Part shown: piece after piece, positions 35,459 to 48,917 of the stretch
Numbering within the stretch: position 1 is the first letter of the stretch
Layout: every line of letters starts with the position of its first letter
Program-made: the position numbers and the translations under genes
Source of the DNA: Sycobia sp. Sy_11
Taxonomy: Eukaryota; Arthropoda; Insecta; Hymenoptera; Epichrysomallidae
NCBI GenBank assembly: GCA_018907035.1
Contig: JACCIC010000003.1
Location: forward strand, 7,492,001-7,556,000
Direction of reading: 5' to 3'
Length of the DNA stretch: 64,000 nucleotides
The notes under the pieces: model-generated
The model's input: the letters and a program-made list of their open reading frames with translations, nothing else
Told to the model about the DNA's origin: nothing
The model's database searches: none

Positions 35459-37353
35459 TATGCACATGTGTAGTTCTGTGCTTGCGCGTGTCCGCTATTT
35501 TTTTGTCTCCCCCGCGCGAGCTGCCTATATAGAGGTGCAGCACTATCTAAAGAGAGAGAGAGAAAGAGAAAGAAAAAGAGACTGAGAGCGCGGGCGAACA
35601 TTTTTAAGGGCGTTTACCGGGGCGCTTGTCTGATTGCGCGCAAGGCCCTCGTTGAAAAATCGACGGTGCAAGCGCTCGCTGTCCGCGAGCTCTTTAAATA
35701 GCTCCTTTAAATTCTTCTGTCTGTAATAATTCATGCGGGCGTCCCAAATGAAGGGGGAGGGAGGAAGGATTGATATATCGCATATATATATACCGAATGT
35801 GGAGTGATAATTGCACGCCTGCTACGTATGTTTAATTAATTGCCGTGCTGAAACGCAGATTGGTTTAGCCAGATATCGATTATAGTCTAGAATTTGCACG
35901 TATTTTCCCGACGACTAGTATTTTTTATTTTATTTTTGCGATCGCTACGTATTGGAAAGATCTTTTTTTTCAAATAATTGTTTTTATTATGAAAATATTG
36001 AACTCAAATAATTTTAATATATATATTTTTGAACAGCATATTGATTTGTTTAAGTCCCCATATAAAATATTGATTACTTCTTGGCATGTATTAATGACTC
36101 ATTATCAAAGATTGTATTAAATTTTATTTTTTTAACAGTGATATAACTTTAGATTTTATCTGTGCATATTTATTATGTTAAGTCATTATTTAAAGTACAC
36201 GATCATTGTACTCAATCAATCCGAAATTAATATTAATTACGTGATTAAGATTTTAATACATAAATTATTCATAAATTATATATGAAATACCTTATCAATA
36301 AATGTGCAATCTTTAGTAGTATATATAATGTACTAGAAGTTGCAAAAAATTATTTGAACATTTTATGAAGATTTCCTTGAAAATTAATAAACCCATTCAT
36401 TGGATGAAAAAGTTCGAATGTCAAGACTTTAATCTTTCTGTCATTGAAAAGTGATTAGAATTACAGAGATTATGATAAGATTATATGAAGCTTTACAACG
36501 TTCCTAATTTGATGCACGCAGTGAAAAACAAAAAAACTACATTGTAGATTATTCAAACTTGGCCTAGAGATTATAAGTTTTTTTTGTAACTGACAAAAAG
36601 TTTTTAATTTTTAAATTTTTGATACAGGATTTTCAATACGCCATCTTGTATCTTTATTAGAACACAAATTTCGGGAACTATTTTAAAAATAGAGAATTAC
36701 GGTATCAGTATTTTTTTTATGGTAGAGCGTGAACTATGACAATGTTCAAAATAATTGATAAGCAAAAAAAAATTCACATTGTAATTAAATTGTTTTATAT
36801 ATAGAAATTTTTCTTTATTATGCTCCTCGTTATGCTCAAACAAAAATCTGTCGATAATATAACCATGTTTCTGTGATCAGCATCTACCATCTGCACAGAC
36901 ACCCTCGCGCCAGACCGCAAATTCGAATTGGCTCGAACACCCGATGAACATCCGTCCGACGCGCGGAATGTAAACACTTCGCGAAATACAATTTTAAATT
37001 GCATAATCCACGAGGCAGCCACGACGAAATTACGTATGCTTATTGAGAGGCGGCGGGAGGTGGGAGACAGGGAGGCCTTTGCACCCATTTAATTATACAG
37101 CAGACGAGGAAGCCGCGCGCGCTTCCGATCATAAATTGCGCTCCCGAGCCCGTAGCTCCGACCTCCCTCCTCTGTCCAGGAGGAATAAAAGCCACCTCGC
37201 GAGACTCTTAAATCTGCTTTTGGCCAAGAATCTCAATTAACGCCCGCGAAAAATTCATTCGTAAAATTTACAGCGACGGGCAGCCCGAGCTTCGACCGCC
37301 CCGACATTTACATAATTAGCGCAAACTCTACCGCGCCACCATCTCCTCTCCCT

Positions 37354-37365
<12 letters not shown>
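35459..37365. other. Repeat-poor AT-rich block, no gene seen
   Basis: Unique AT-rich DNA, CpG-rich at both ends. The stretch 36480-36660 looks like possible old repeat debris but has no identifiable ends. Confidence 0.45.

Positions 37366-37418
<53 letters not shown>
37366..37418. repeat. (CT)n microsatellite
   Basis: CT run of about 53 bp following CTCC units. Confidence 0.96.
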
Positions 37419-37424
<6 letters not shown>

Positions 37425-37996
37425 TGACTCTGTCGATTGCGTCGAAGGGGCCCGCGCGCGCGAGCGTTAACTCAAATAAAAGAAGAGGAAATGTGGGAGG
37501 GGAAGCGGAGATCGGGTAAATGCACGCGCGCGGGAGCAAAAAGAGCGTAGGTGAGTCGAGAGAAAGAGGACGCGGAGGAGGTGGACGGAGGAGGGGGGAG
37601 AAGGGAAAAAATACAGAGGTGGGAGGGGCCAGTGCAAGTAGAGAATGGGCAGGGGGGGAGGAAGAAAACCTGTTCGAAAACAAATGTATCTCGCTCGCGC
37701 TATCAGCGATAAACCATCTATTTGCGATTATATTTGCTCTTTTTACTTTTCGGCCTCCTCCCACGCTCTTTTAGCTATGCTCTGCCCTTGTGTAACCCCG
37801 CGCGCTTTTCCCTCTATGAGGGGCAAAGATATTCTGTAATTCGCGCGATACGTGTTGCGCTTGCATCGCCAGAGAAAAGTGAGGAAAAAAATTATTTAAA
37901 AAAAAATCAAGGGGAGGAATACACAGAAATTTCCTTCGATATCCATTAAATACACGTCGTTAAGAATCTTTTTCTTTTTTTATTTATTAACCCAAC

Positions 37997-37999
<3 letters not shown>

Positions 38000-38042
<43 letters not shown>
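38000..38042. repeat. (CT)n microsatellite
   Basis: Pure CT run of about 42 bp. Confidence 0.97.
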
Positions 38043-38045
<3 letters not shown>

Positions 38046-38103
38046 TCGTGTATATCCTGAACCCGACACCTAGTCGCGCACGATAGAACGCTGTACATGG
38101 CCC

Positions 38104-38105
<2 letters not shown>

Positions 38106-38148
<43 letters not shown>
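38106..38148. repeat. (AC)n microsatellite
   Basis: Pure AC run of about 42 bp. Confidence 0.97.
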
Positions 38149-38149
<1 letters not shown>

Positions 38150-39169
38150 ATATACCTTTTGTGTAATCGATATGTTTCTCTGTTTTGCACACAAGACGGC
38201 GTGCCAAGTCCATTTATTAGGCTCGTTAAGATATTTGTTTTCGCATTTCCTCCCAAGGATGCATATAGAGAAATAGAAGAAAGCAATCGCGCGACTGCCG
38301 CGTGAAATTGGACCCGCGCGCGCCCCCGCGCGTCCCACCCACGCGCGCAATCAGCCAGAGCGACCCTTTTCCAACTTTTTCCTTTTTTCTTTCGCGCCGT
38401 CCCGGCGCATTACCTGCGCGGTACTTATGGCGATTTTAATGAGTGGCGCGCCACGACTGTGGTGGACAGATGTATATATATACATGAGGACGAAGAAAGA
38501 TTGGTCGGAGTGAATCGAACTAGGAGACGCGAGAGGGAGGCTTCTGCTTTTCAGCCTCGAAAACGTATGTGCAAGAGTAAGTCTTAAGAACGAAAAAAAA
38601 AAAAGAATAAGAAGGAGAAGAAGAAAAAAGAAGAAATGAAGGTGTATTTTTTATCCGGGACAAGATCTACCGCCGTTTCACGGATATTTGCATTTGGTGA
38701 TCGATGAGAATTCGCGTGATACTTAAATATACAGCGTATATATGCGTACACGAGCGCGCTCGGACGAAGTCCGCCGTTTTGTCAATTTTGCGGCATTAGC
38801 ATAAATCCCGCGCATCTTCGAAAATAATATTCATTATTAATGATCGTCGGCGAAAGTTTTTTTCTCTCTCCTCCTCTCCTCCTTTGTATACATACGCGTA
38901 CGTATGCATATTTGACAAATTAGATTCTCTCATTTGGCTGGGAGGCGAAAAAAATTAATTTACCATTTCGCAAATATATAGAAAATTAATTTAAATTATC
39001 CAGCTTTTATATATTCCAGTTCGCGGTCAGATCGAGATGGTTCGAGGTCCAAGATTGATGGAAATACTCGTGTATAAAACAGATATTAATATCGTTTGAA
39101 TTAGGAGAAAACGTCTATTCAAAATTGAAATATTTATTCGAATTATAGCGAATATTTGTTGAACATAAG

Positions 39170-39218
<49 letters not shown>

Positions 39219-40319
39219 AAAGTGATACTTGGAAGATTTTTATCCTATGAGTTGAATTTTTTCGAATTCTAACTGTATGTAACTTTCTGTTCGAAACTTA
39301 TGTCATAAAAAAATTACCCGTTATAATTTTTTTTAGATATAAAACACTCAATTATTTATAAATTTCTGAAACTATTTTAAGTCTTTTTAGATAATTTTAA
39401 CTGAACTTTATTGTATATATTAAATGTCTGATTGTCAGAGACGTGGTATTTTCGAGGTACAATCGACCAAGGTAAATTCATTTTAAATCTTATTTTATTC
39501 TTGTGCTAATCCATTTTAATTCCTGAGGATAATGCCAAAATGATCGGCTAAGTAACACAAAAAAATTTTTGAATTCACCCAAATATTTTCAAAATTTAGC
39601 CGAATTTTTTGGAAAAGAAAAAAAATATACGCATATAATATTGAAACTCTATAGGAATTGATTTTGTAATACCAATACAGCTGAATTATTAAATCATCTA
39701 AATTCTCGAGATTTTAACCTAAATATCGATCTTATTCTTTAGAGTCTGCCTCGTGCACTGATTGTCAAAAATCTTCGACTACTTAAAATAGCTACACGAC
39801 AATCACTGACAATACTGACTTCAGCAGTTGGGATGATACGGCCAAGAATCGTATTAACCTGTTCGATCGGTTTATTTGATTTTTTTTGCGGCATATGCAA
39901 ATAATTGAAAATTTCAAAAAGTGTTAGGATATTTAGTGTGCGACAGAAAATAAATAGATATACCTATAATTTTAGAGGGGGAAAAAATAAGAATTGCGTT
40001 AATCAACGTGATAGTTATATATTTTTTCATATTAGGAATAAATTGACCTGTATATTGAAAGAACCGATTAAATTTATCCCTAAGCGTGTGATTTTTCATT
40101 TATTCAAGTACATAATGTGGATTTGAATATAACATGCATCATAAATATAGATACAAAAGCATACATATATACACAGAACAGTGTATATAACAAGACATGT
40201 ACTAATCGAAATAACGAAAAATTTTTCTACTAACTCTAGGCTATCGAATTCTCCAAAATCCCATCGGCCTTTCAATGCAACCCGCCCGCGAGCCATTGCG
40301 AAATCTTACGTGTATGTGA
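38149..40319. other. CpG-rich then AT-rich block, no gene seen
   Basis: A GAA-rich patch lies at about 38595-38637. Beyond about 38900 the DNA is AT-rich and unique apart from one TA array. Confidence 0.5.
39172..39216. repeat. (AT)n microsatellite
   Basis: AT run of about 45 bp within AT-rich unique DNA. Confidence 0.97.
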
Positions 40320-40355
40320 GCGCGCGCGCGCGTGTGTGTGTGTGTGTGTGCGTGT
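40320..40355. repeat. (CG)n-(TG)n tract
   Basis: GCGCGCGCGCG passes into TGTGTGTG; alternating purine-pyrimidine, about 36 bp. Confidence 0.94.
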
Positions 40356-40570
40356 TCCAAGCGTCGAATCCCAAGTTCAACGCCTCTCGATTCACACGTC
40401 AAGAGAGCCCCCCCCCTCCGCATCGGTCGCGTCGCTGGGCAATTGCTATAAACTCTCGATTCACGGTCAACGAGCCGTGAGCCGCTGCCGCCGCGGGTAC
40501 GACAAAAGCCAAAGGAATTTCTTTCAATTGCACGGTCGCCGGCAGCTTTGCCGATTCCCTGGAAATTCCT

Positions 40571-40574
<4 letters not shown>

Positions 40575-40627
<53 letters not shown>
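40575..40627. repeat. (TA)n microsatellite
   Basis: TA run of about 53 bp with one TT slip near the end. Confidence 0.97.
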
Positions 40628-40787
40628 CATAAGAGATCACGAAGAGAAATAGAAAGACGGGCGGGGGAGGGGTAAGGAGGAGAGACCCGCAGGGACACTC
40701 CCGTGTATTTTATAGGGCGCCGGCGGTACGGCGCATATATTGCGCAAGCATCGGCAGAGCTATATAAGCTAAATACTCCGATAGTTC

Positions 40788-40790
<3 letters not shown>

Positions 40791-40839
<49 letters not shown>
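40791..40839. repeat. (TA)n microsatellite
   Basis: TA run of about 48 bp. Confidence 0.97.
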
Positions 40840-40841
<2 letters not shown>

Positions 40842-42079
40842 TGCTTTATACTGAGATCCCGGTCGGACGATAACGCGGAAACCTTGCTGGAGGCAGGCGG
40901 AGGAGATCGGGAGTGGGGTTAAACACCGAGAGCCGCAACCGTTCGCGAATTTTTTTTCCTCTTCTTAATTTTGTTTTTTTTTTTTTTTACTGCATTCCCG
41001 GCACAGAGGCGAGAGAGCGCGTTTCTAATGCGGCCGATGGATGAGAGGCGACTGACTTTCATACGGCCTCGAGGTGATGCTCGATTTTTACAGTCTCCCC
41101 CCCCCCCTCTGTCTCTCTCTCATCCAAGCGTATAATATTATTAGAAGATCCAGAGATCGCGTGCAGCGTCGGGGAAAATTACGCTTATTGATACTATATA
41201 CGCACACATGCTATTTGCCGCGGCTGATGTTTTAGGCGCGGAGAACTATTACGGCTCTTATATGCGTGTAACATCAGGCAAGAATCTATATATATATACA
41301 CGTACATGGGTGTATATACATTACGCGTTGCATTCGTTTTAATGCTAATGCGCGTGCCGGGCTCGATTTGAATAATGCGAAGGCGTGTGCATTAACGCTC
41401 GACGCGGCCATTACGTACATGTATATATATATTTATATAAAGATAATCTGTTAATGGAAGCTTTTAATTTTTATATACCAATTTTTTTTTTTTTTTGGAA
41501 ACTCCGAGTTTACATTTAAAATTATATACAGGCATTTTTACATCCTGCTGTCGCTTTTCTGACTCTGTAGAAATTTCTTTTTTTACATTTTTAAATAATA
41601 TTTGTATATATACGTAAACGAGTATTCGATAAACAAAATTCACTGTAAAATCAGAATCGCATAAAACACGTTGCGATTTTTTAGTAATTCTATATCGTTC
41701 GTCACTGTAAAAACTCTCGCGATAAATCGTACAAAAAGCTCGACGTAAACTTTCGTGTAAATTTTGTTGATACTTTTTATAAGAAAAACACATCCATAAA
41801 TTTATTTTGAACAAACTGTCTTTCTCTGTAAGAAAAAAAAACTCTACTTACAATCTTTAACGTCACGTCTATAAAAGTTACTTATTGTAATTAATAATTA
41901 AATATCTTTTGATTTAAATATTTTATTTAAGCGTTGCTATTAATAGCGCTTGGAATTGCAAGGCCGACCTGTCATCTGATACATCTTCTTGCAATTGGTC
42001 TATCATTCGTATATAAGAATTCCCACCGAATTAAAAAGTAGAAAATTTCTTACAACTTGAGTAGGTATAAGGTTTCAAA
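40840..42079. other. Unique block, no gene seen
   Basis: CpG-rich to about 41430, then AT-rich. A 116-codon minus frame at 41814-41464 is A/T-driven and unrecognised. Confidence 0.5.
41097..41107. repeat. Poly-C run, 11 nt
   Basis: C11 followed by a short CT run. Confidence 0.94.
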
Positions 42080-42118
42080 ATTTAAATATTTCTGTTGAGA
42101 AATATTAACAGAAATATT

Positions 42119-42123
<5 letters not shown>
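42080..42123. repeat. Perfect 17-bp inverted repeat with 10-nt loop
   Basis: ATTTAAATATTTCTGTT (42080-42096) is matched exactly by its reverse complement at 42107-42123. The loop reads GAGAAATATT. The right arm abuts a (TA)n array. This is longer than most chance palindromes in AT-rich DNA, but the composition raises the background. Function is unknown. Confidence 0.88.

Positions 42124-42164
<41 letters not shown>
42122..42164. repeat. (AT)n microsatellite
   Basis: AT run of about 43 bp directly adjoining the 17-bp inverted repeat. Confidence 0.96.
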
Positions 42165-42171
<7 letters not shown>

Positions 42172-42218
42172 CTAATGGCATTCCCTGTAATATCAAATAA
42201 CTAAGCGAATTGTAATAA

Positions 42219-42221
<3 letters not shown>

Positions 42222-42273
<52 letters not shown>
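42222..42273. repeat. (CA)-(TA)n microsatellite
   Basis: ACACACA followed by a TA run of about 46 bp. Confidence 0.96.
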
Positions 42274-42275
<2 letters not shown>

Positions 42276-42819
42276 GTGGATTGGCTTTAGAAAAATATTT
42301 ATTTCGAGCATTGGTGTGTCCAAGATTTGGACATATAAGTGACTAAATAGATCAAGTAAATAAAAACAAATAAATGATCGAGAATGCATACATGCATTTA
42401 TTGCAGGGTGCAGAATTAATTTTTCATATACTCCGTATATAAAGTTAGGAAATTGAGTGCATTGCGCTAATTACACTTGTAGTAGTAATAAGTTGGGTTA
42501 AAAAAAAGTTCTTCGTTAAAGCAGGATCCGCGTAAATACGGTACAGGACTTTGGCTAATAATGAAGTCAAAGCTATATTTCACATTAGTCAATGACGCGA
42601 TTTTGAGAAAAATTTCATCTGCCTTCCATGTAACTTTTCTTTCGAATTTTTTCGGGTAATTTCTTAGACGAAGACTTCTTCTATGCAATCTTTTCTGGGG
42701 CATCTCTACACCAATAAAAATACATGACAATATATACCTCTCCCTTCGTTGCACAGCTTATTCTCTCGATTACCGAAGGAACTGTTTGACAAATCAAAGT
42801 GAGCGAGATAGGGAGAGAG

Positions 42820-43140
42820 GGGCGGGCGGATTCATTAAATATTAAAGACTCAGTGAACATCGAGGAGGGAGGATTCTATCGACAGAGATTAATATCATTA
42901 TTCTGGCTTTTTAACTACAAATGAACTGAACGGTATGCGCGGAGTCTGACGCAACGACCAGTATTATATTCAGATCTATCGGGATCGGGTGTTACAGCGT
43001 GCATTAATAATAATAATTATTATTATTATAATTATTATCATTATTATTTCCTGATGCTTTACTCCGTGTGAATGCACGACGCTAATAGCGCTCAATATGA
43101 CAATATTATTCAATGCCTCCCGTTCTATTAATAAAGTTTA
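42820..43140. promoter_or_regulatory. Candidate non-coding regulatory island (unproven)
   Basis: High-complexity sequence with repeated TTAATA and CATTAA cores surrounds a small (TAA)n-(TTA)n inverted tract at 43007-43047. No coding frame is recognised. Confidence 0.15.
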
Positions 43141-43174
43141 TACGCCGTATATTCTTCTGCTCGATCCTTGTTGC

Positions 43175-43177
<3 letters not shown>

Positions 43178-43219
<42 letters not shown>
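43178..43219. repeat. (AT)n microsatellite
   Basis: AT run of about 42 bp. Confidence 0.97.
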
Positions 43220-43222
<3 letters not shown>

Positions 43223-45644
43223 GATAATACATAAATACGGCATTTTACGCACGGCCCACGCGTCATTTATCCGGGGAACAATTATTTATATATCCTTTTA
43301 TGCTTCCTACACGCCTGGCTTGCGTGATTAACTGTTCGTGTTTCTGCGAAAACGCGTAGATTTCGAAGCGCCTGTACCACCACCCCCGAGCCAATCTTTC
43401 GATTGCAACCGTGGGATTTTGCTCGTAGAGTGTGGGTTACACGCATATATAGATATGTACGAATGTCGCTAAGTGTAACATGAAAACCATTTGCGGTAAT
43501 TGTGCAAAGTTCACAGACGTGCATGAGCTTTTCCAAATTTTCGTCAAGCAACTTACACTTCGTTGTTTGGCCGAGATCGAGCATATATACACTTAAAATT
43601 AAGTTAATAGAGGCTTAATTGTTGTATATATATATATGAAAAAGTCGAGACGAAGCGTCTTTTCGACGACCGTCCAGTTACATAAATGTATAGAATGAAT
43701 CAATCGGAAAAACCAGAATTTTATAGACAGACAGGTGCCCGTTTTATATTCATATATCAAAATAGTATGATTTTATGCACTAAAATATTTCTGAAAAATT
43801 GCCTTTAACCACGTATTCGTATTTTCCACGTTTTTACAATTTATATATAAACAGTCTCATCCAGCCTTTGTGCAGCAGTGCGAAAAGAGAACATACAAAC
43901 AATAAATTTAGAAAAGAAAAGAAAATTAAAGATTTCCGAAGAAATTTTTTAAAATAGCAAAATGAAAGTTGATCTACTAAAAATTACGAAACCAAAAAAT
44001 ATATAGAATATCTAAATTGCATACTTTGTGTTACATGTATTACAATAGTATTTTATTATAAAATGATTATAATCTGAGTGAGCAGATCTGTAATTTAATG
44101 AAAAAGTCCTGTCAGCAATGAAAACGTAATTTATAATAAGATTTGAAGAAATTTTCGAGGAAAAAAATTACGTGGCTAGCAATTGGATTGTAAAGAATGC
44201 GGCACGCGTTTGAAATTCTGACATATCAAAAGCCATCTAACGTTGAACAAATTACACGTGATCTATATATAAAAAAGTATATAGTATGTCTATATTAACA
44301 AAAAAATTCATGATTTATGATACACGTTACTTATACTCATAAAAAAAGAAACAATACATGATTTTTCTTCGTAGCAATCTAAATACAAATTGGAATTGAA
44401 AAATTATGTTGCACAATTAACCTCTTGACCAATCATTTCTATTTTACCTTTGAAAGCTAAAGAATTTTTTTCCGAAAGCGGCTTATCTGACAATTTTTTC
44501 CATCAACGCACGGTGGCCTCTGATTCAATTCCATATATATATATCGTTGCAAATCCGCTCTTGAACCAAACGCGGGCCAATGTCATCCAGAGGGGCGAGG
44601 ACTTTATTCTCGCGCACGCGCATTCGCAACGATATTGTACGACGTGCGTCACTCTCCACACCCCCTCCCCCTTCCCGCCGCGCGACGCGATTCGGAGCCC
44701 GGCGCACGTGTCCGCCTGCCCGCCCGCCGTTGGCCGCGGCGAGAGCACCTTATCCGCCCGCGCCGCCTGATAGGTCAGAGCGCGTGAGCGCGCGCGCGCA
44801 CTTTCACTGCCGAACGAGTCGCGCATAAATTCCTGAGGCGGGCGGACGGCGCGGCCGTGCGACGGTGGCGGCGATCGTATATATATATATATACACGTCG
44901 GCGCAAATTGCCCCTCGCAATCACAGCCTCTAATTCCTTCTTGGGTTGGGTCTCCCGTGCATGTATGATGTGTGTGTGTGTCTGTGCGCCCCCCCTCGCC
45001 AACAAACTACGCCGCGGGAGAGACCGTGTGTCGGTCTCGTTTTTTCTTCGCCCCCCCCCCGCCTTCCCGCTACCTTATGTATACCTCTGTTGGTTCGGCG
45101 GTGAGCGTGCATATGTAGGAGAGCCCGAGGCTGACGTGCGGGCTGTTTCGAAGGGCGAACGTACGCGGACGCGAGGTACGGGCGCACGAAAACGAGGCGA
45201 GAGTTTCGAAAATTGGCGGGATTTTATTTCTTTTTTTTTTTCTTCAAAACTTCTGCTGTACGCTAAGCTTCTGAAACAGTAGGGCTATTTAGAGATTTTG
45301 CTTTGCCGAAGGATTAATTTTGGAATTCTCGTGCAATTTTTTTCTTTTTTCTCGTTACCCGGCTCCGAATGCCCATCGCGTACGTTATATTATTACACTG
45401 GCACAGAGCGAGAAATCACAATATATCGCGTGAAAGTTAAATACGTGAAAAATTGTATTCGCCTTTTTATTTTTGATTGCGCAATTCAGAGCTCGAGCTG
45501 ACCCATACGCGCACGCACAAAGAGGATATCCCAGGGACTCTTTCACATTTAAATCAATATAATATGCTTCAACGCGTGATGGTGCGCGTATCGAGGATTG
45601 AGCATAATAAATAATTGATAATATGACAGAGCGGAGGACACCGC

Positions 45645-45647
<3 letters not shown>
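43220..45647. other. AT-rich then CpG-rich block, no gene seen
   Basis: AT-rich unique DNA to about 44440, then a CpG-rich block with a C10 run at 45051-45060. No recognisable coding frame or promoter. Confidence 0.5.

Positions 45648-45695
<48 letters not shown>
45648..45695. repeat. (TA)n microsatellite
   Basis: TA run of about 48 bp. Confidence 0.97.
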
Positions 45696-45699
<4 letters not shown>

Positions 45700-45989
45700 A
45701 ATAAGCGAGGAACTCTTTCATTCTTTTCCTTCGGAGTTTTACCGCACAATGGCCGTGACGCGCACGGAATATACAGCGTGGCGGAGGGTGGGAGTCTTAT
45801 CTCTCTTCGTTTTCCTTTGGCGAGGAGAAAGGCACGCGCGGCGGGGACACAGCGTTACGTTTCATGTGTAACAATTCGTATAATAATTCCCACGAATCAC
45901 CACCCATCGGACCTTCGCGCGTCCGGTTGTTTTGTCGAAAGCTTCCACCCCTCCCCCCCAGTCTCTGTCACTCTTTGGGAAAAAATTAT

Positions 45990-46014
45990 CCTCCATATAT
46001 AGAATATATGGAGG
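45990..46014. repeat. Perfect 10-bp inverted repeat with 5-nt loop
   Basis: CCTCCATATA is followed by loop TAGAA and then TATATGGAGG. It is a small hairpin or cruciform with no evident partner features. Confidence 0.85.
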
Positions 46015-48102
46015 ACGTGAAGAATGAAGGAGCGTCGTGGGATATATTAAATACAGCTTGTGAGAATCGTTAAAGTGTCCTAGTTTGTATATTGCCTCGT
46101 ATAAAAAAAGTCGGAAATTTTGCGTGTATACGTCGGATTAAGTTGATATTCATGTAGGTCCATTTCTTTTTGAAGAATCAGAAGACATCAAACCTTCGGT
46201 AATGTATGAAATAAGTTTCCCTTCATTTAATCCCCGAGATTATTGTTTATTTAGACAATTACTTACAAAATGACTTTCTTCCAACTTCAAGGTAGGATCG
46301 ACATAAGTGAGATGGGACTTAGAATTTCTATATAGCTCAAATAACACATTGAAGGTTGGTTGTAACAGTTGATGCAATGGTAAGCTGGAGACCGATATTG
46401 TGTCCAGTCGCAAGTGGAGACCATAAGCACACGTTGAATTTCACGAATCTCCGTGAAAAAGCTTTCGTCACGATCAACGATGGAGAGACATCACGAACAT
46501 CGCTATACACCATCGGGTTTTGCATCATACTTGAGGGAAAAAACCGCGATGGACACATGAAATGATTAAGGACGTTCACCACTCCCAGTTATGCTAAACT
46601 TCCAGCATTAATGTACCCTTTTTGCTTTAAACAATTGCGGTTATTGCTCGCTGACCATAGACAAATGTATACTCCAAAATTTCTCATCACTCGGTACATC
46701 GCTTTTTAACATACGTCAGCAGTCATTCCATTCGACTGTCTATATATTACTTGCCCGAATTTCCACGCTCAACTATAACTTTTACTCAAATTTAAAGTAA
46801 ATGATATATTATTTGCTGCGGATCGCAGAATTATATACTAGTTTATAACTAATTGAAAAAAATTCAAATTAGAAGAGTTTTTTGAACGATAAAGATAAAT
46901 GCACGCTTTAGATTCAAGAATTGCGTTCTATACAGGAATTCTATTTCGACGACTATACGAAGGAGTTATTTCGATTGGGTCAATGTGAAAAATTATTTAT
47001 TCCCCAGGATCTGTTACCTTTAGATCATATGGATCCATGGTAGCAATCACTTTCACGGACTTTTCCAGCAGTTTATAGATTCTATCCTACAAAAATTAAG
47101 GATCTTACAACACGATTCTATTTTGCCAACTTGTTTTCAACGTTCACAATCGGTAGAATCGATATCTTTCATACCAGCCTTTTCCAACAACAAAAACTAC
47201 ATCATTCAAAGAAAGTTATTTTTAGAATGGTCTGCGACGATTAAACGCTGATTTTATCAATAAATCTAGAAATTATAATACTTGGCATCGTCAGAAAACG
47301 ACCAATAAAATATTATCTAAATGACAAATTGATCAAAAACTGACAAGAACGACAACAGTACTATGATATGAAACGCGCTCGTATTCGAGCCAGTGCTCGT
47401 GAAAACCTTGAGATCTCGTTCAAATACACCAAACGTCGCAAGTGAACAAATCCAAAACGTAGATTGCACGATCCAACTCCGGTTGGCGAGCGGAAATTCC
47501 ACAATGCTGAGGCATACGAAACCGAAATTATTCACCGAAGCGATGATCATTGCACGAATATACCAGTCGTTATCGCAGTCTACATCGTCGCTATCCCAGT
47601 CTACGATATTTCATGGTATAATTGTTCGTAATACGGATTAATTATTCGTTCGAATCGATTATTCATCATTATTTGAATACTATATACATTCGTCTTTTAT
47701 TTCTTTTGCATACTGTATTTACGCCGATAAATCTTTACAGATTATCAGTGACTTTCTGAGGAATGCACCATACATAAGCCTTAGACGAAGCATCCCAGTT
47801 TACATCAGAGCTTACATAAAGAGAACTCTGGTAAGTATGCGAGGAGCCGCAGTAGCAACCGAGATGTTCAACCATGTACCGTCGGTAAAAGATGATTTTG
47901 TCGATCGACGATTGACTCGCCTCGTTTAAATTGTATATCTCCATTTTACAAAATCGTGTATTATTCTCCAAACGAAACGACCTCGCCTCGATTCCTTCCC
48001 ACACTCCAAATACTGCGCAAACACTAGAACGCAACAAGTTATTGGCCTCTCGACATTATACCGAGAAACACCTGACAGCTTGTCTTTGTCCCCCGTCCAC
48101 CC
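46015..48102. other. Repeat-free unique block, no recognised gene
   Basis: About 2 kb without microsatellites. Three minus-strand frames of 77-100 codons (46582-46337, 47550-47317, 48037-47735) are not low-complexity but lack family motifs, and are of a size expected by chance. Confidence 0.4.
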
Positions 48103-48103
48103 A

Positions 48104-48156
<53 letters not shown>

Positions 48157-48158
48157 GC
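48103..48158. repeat. Compound (CT)n-(AC)n-(GC)n
   Basis: CT, AC and GC dinucleotide blocks follow one another without spacers over about 56 bp. Confidence 0.95.
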
Positions 48159-48840
48159 TTGGAGACACCTCCTCTAGCCCGAAAAATAAAACGAAGAAAA
48201 CGGACGCCTCGTTCAGACGCCATATACTCATCCCGGCCACTGTCAATATTATTAAATCCGAGACAAAAGGAGAATGAGGGGGAGGAAAGAAGCTGCGCTC
48301 GACGCAGACGTCGCGGGCGAGAGAGAGCGCGCGCGCGGCGTCTGGCGAGCTTTTTCTCTATTTCTCGCGGCTCGCCTGCGCTCTCGCGCCAAATGCCCGA
48401 TGAATCATCATGCATCATTCATGAAGTCTTTAAGAGGGAGGCTCCTCCATACGGCTCGGCATCAGCTCCCGCGCGCCCGCGCGCTTCATTCAATCGCGCG
48501 AGCCCGACGCTCTCTCGCTCGCTCCCGTAATGATAAAAACGCGCGCGCGATTGCCTGCGCATAGATGTGACTCGCGTTTGCCCCCTCCCCCACATTACAT
48601 GCCCTATCTGTCTCTGTCTGTCCGTCCCTCGATCTCCCTCATCCCACCCCTTCTCTCTCTCACACTCTCTTTGTCATTCTCTATCTCTCTCTGCTCCAAT
48701 CGCCGGACACAATGCGCTGTAATTCGCGCGTGTCCCCGTCGCGCCGTGTAAATCGTTTTGTTATATAGCGCTCGCGGTGATCTCACCGGCCGGGAGGGGC
48801 GGGGGTTATTACGTGCCAGCTGTATACGCGCGCTTGTTAT

Positions 48841-48841
48841 T

Positions 48842-48915
<74 letters not shown>

Positions 48916-48917
48916 AG
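48841..48917. repeat. (CT)n microsatellite
   Basis: CT run of about 60 bp, one CCT slip, then a further 15 bp. Confidence 0.97.

Noticed and set aside
39045..39060. GGTTCGAGG similar to a tRNA B box
   Set aside because: The downstream bases do not fit the B-box consensus, and no A box or cloverleaf stems are present nearby. Other near matches (6573, 7897, 14692) fail in the same way.
43007..43047. (TAA)n-(TTA)n inverted tract as a mobile element terminus
   Set aside because: It is a simple-sequence palindrome only, with no target duplication or matching second terminus.
46337..48037. Series of minus-strand frames suggesting a decayed receptor or enzyme gene
   Set aside because: Frames are 77-100 codons in different phases with no family motif; this is expected by chance over 1.7 kb.
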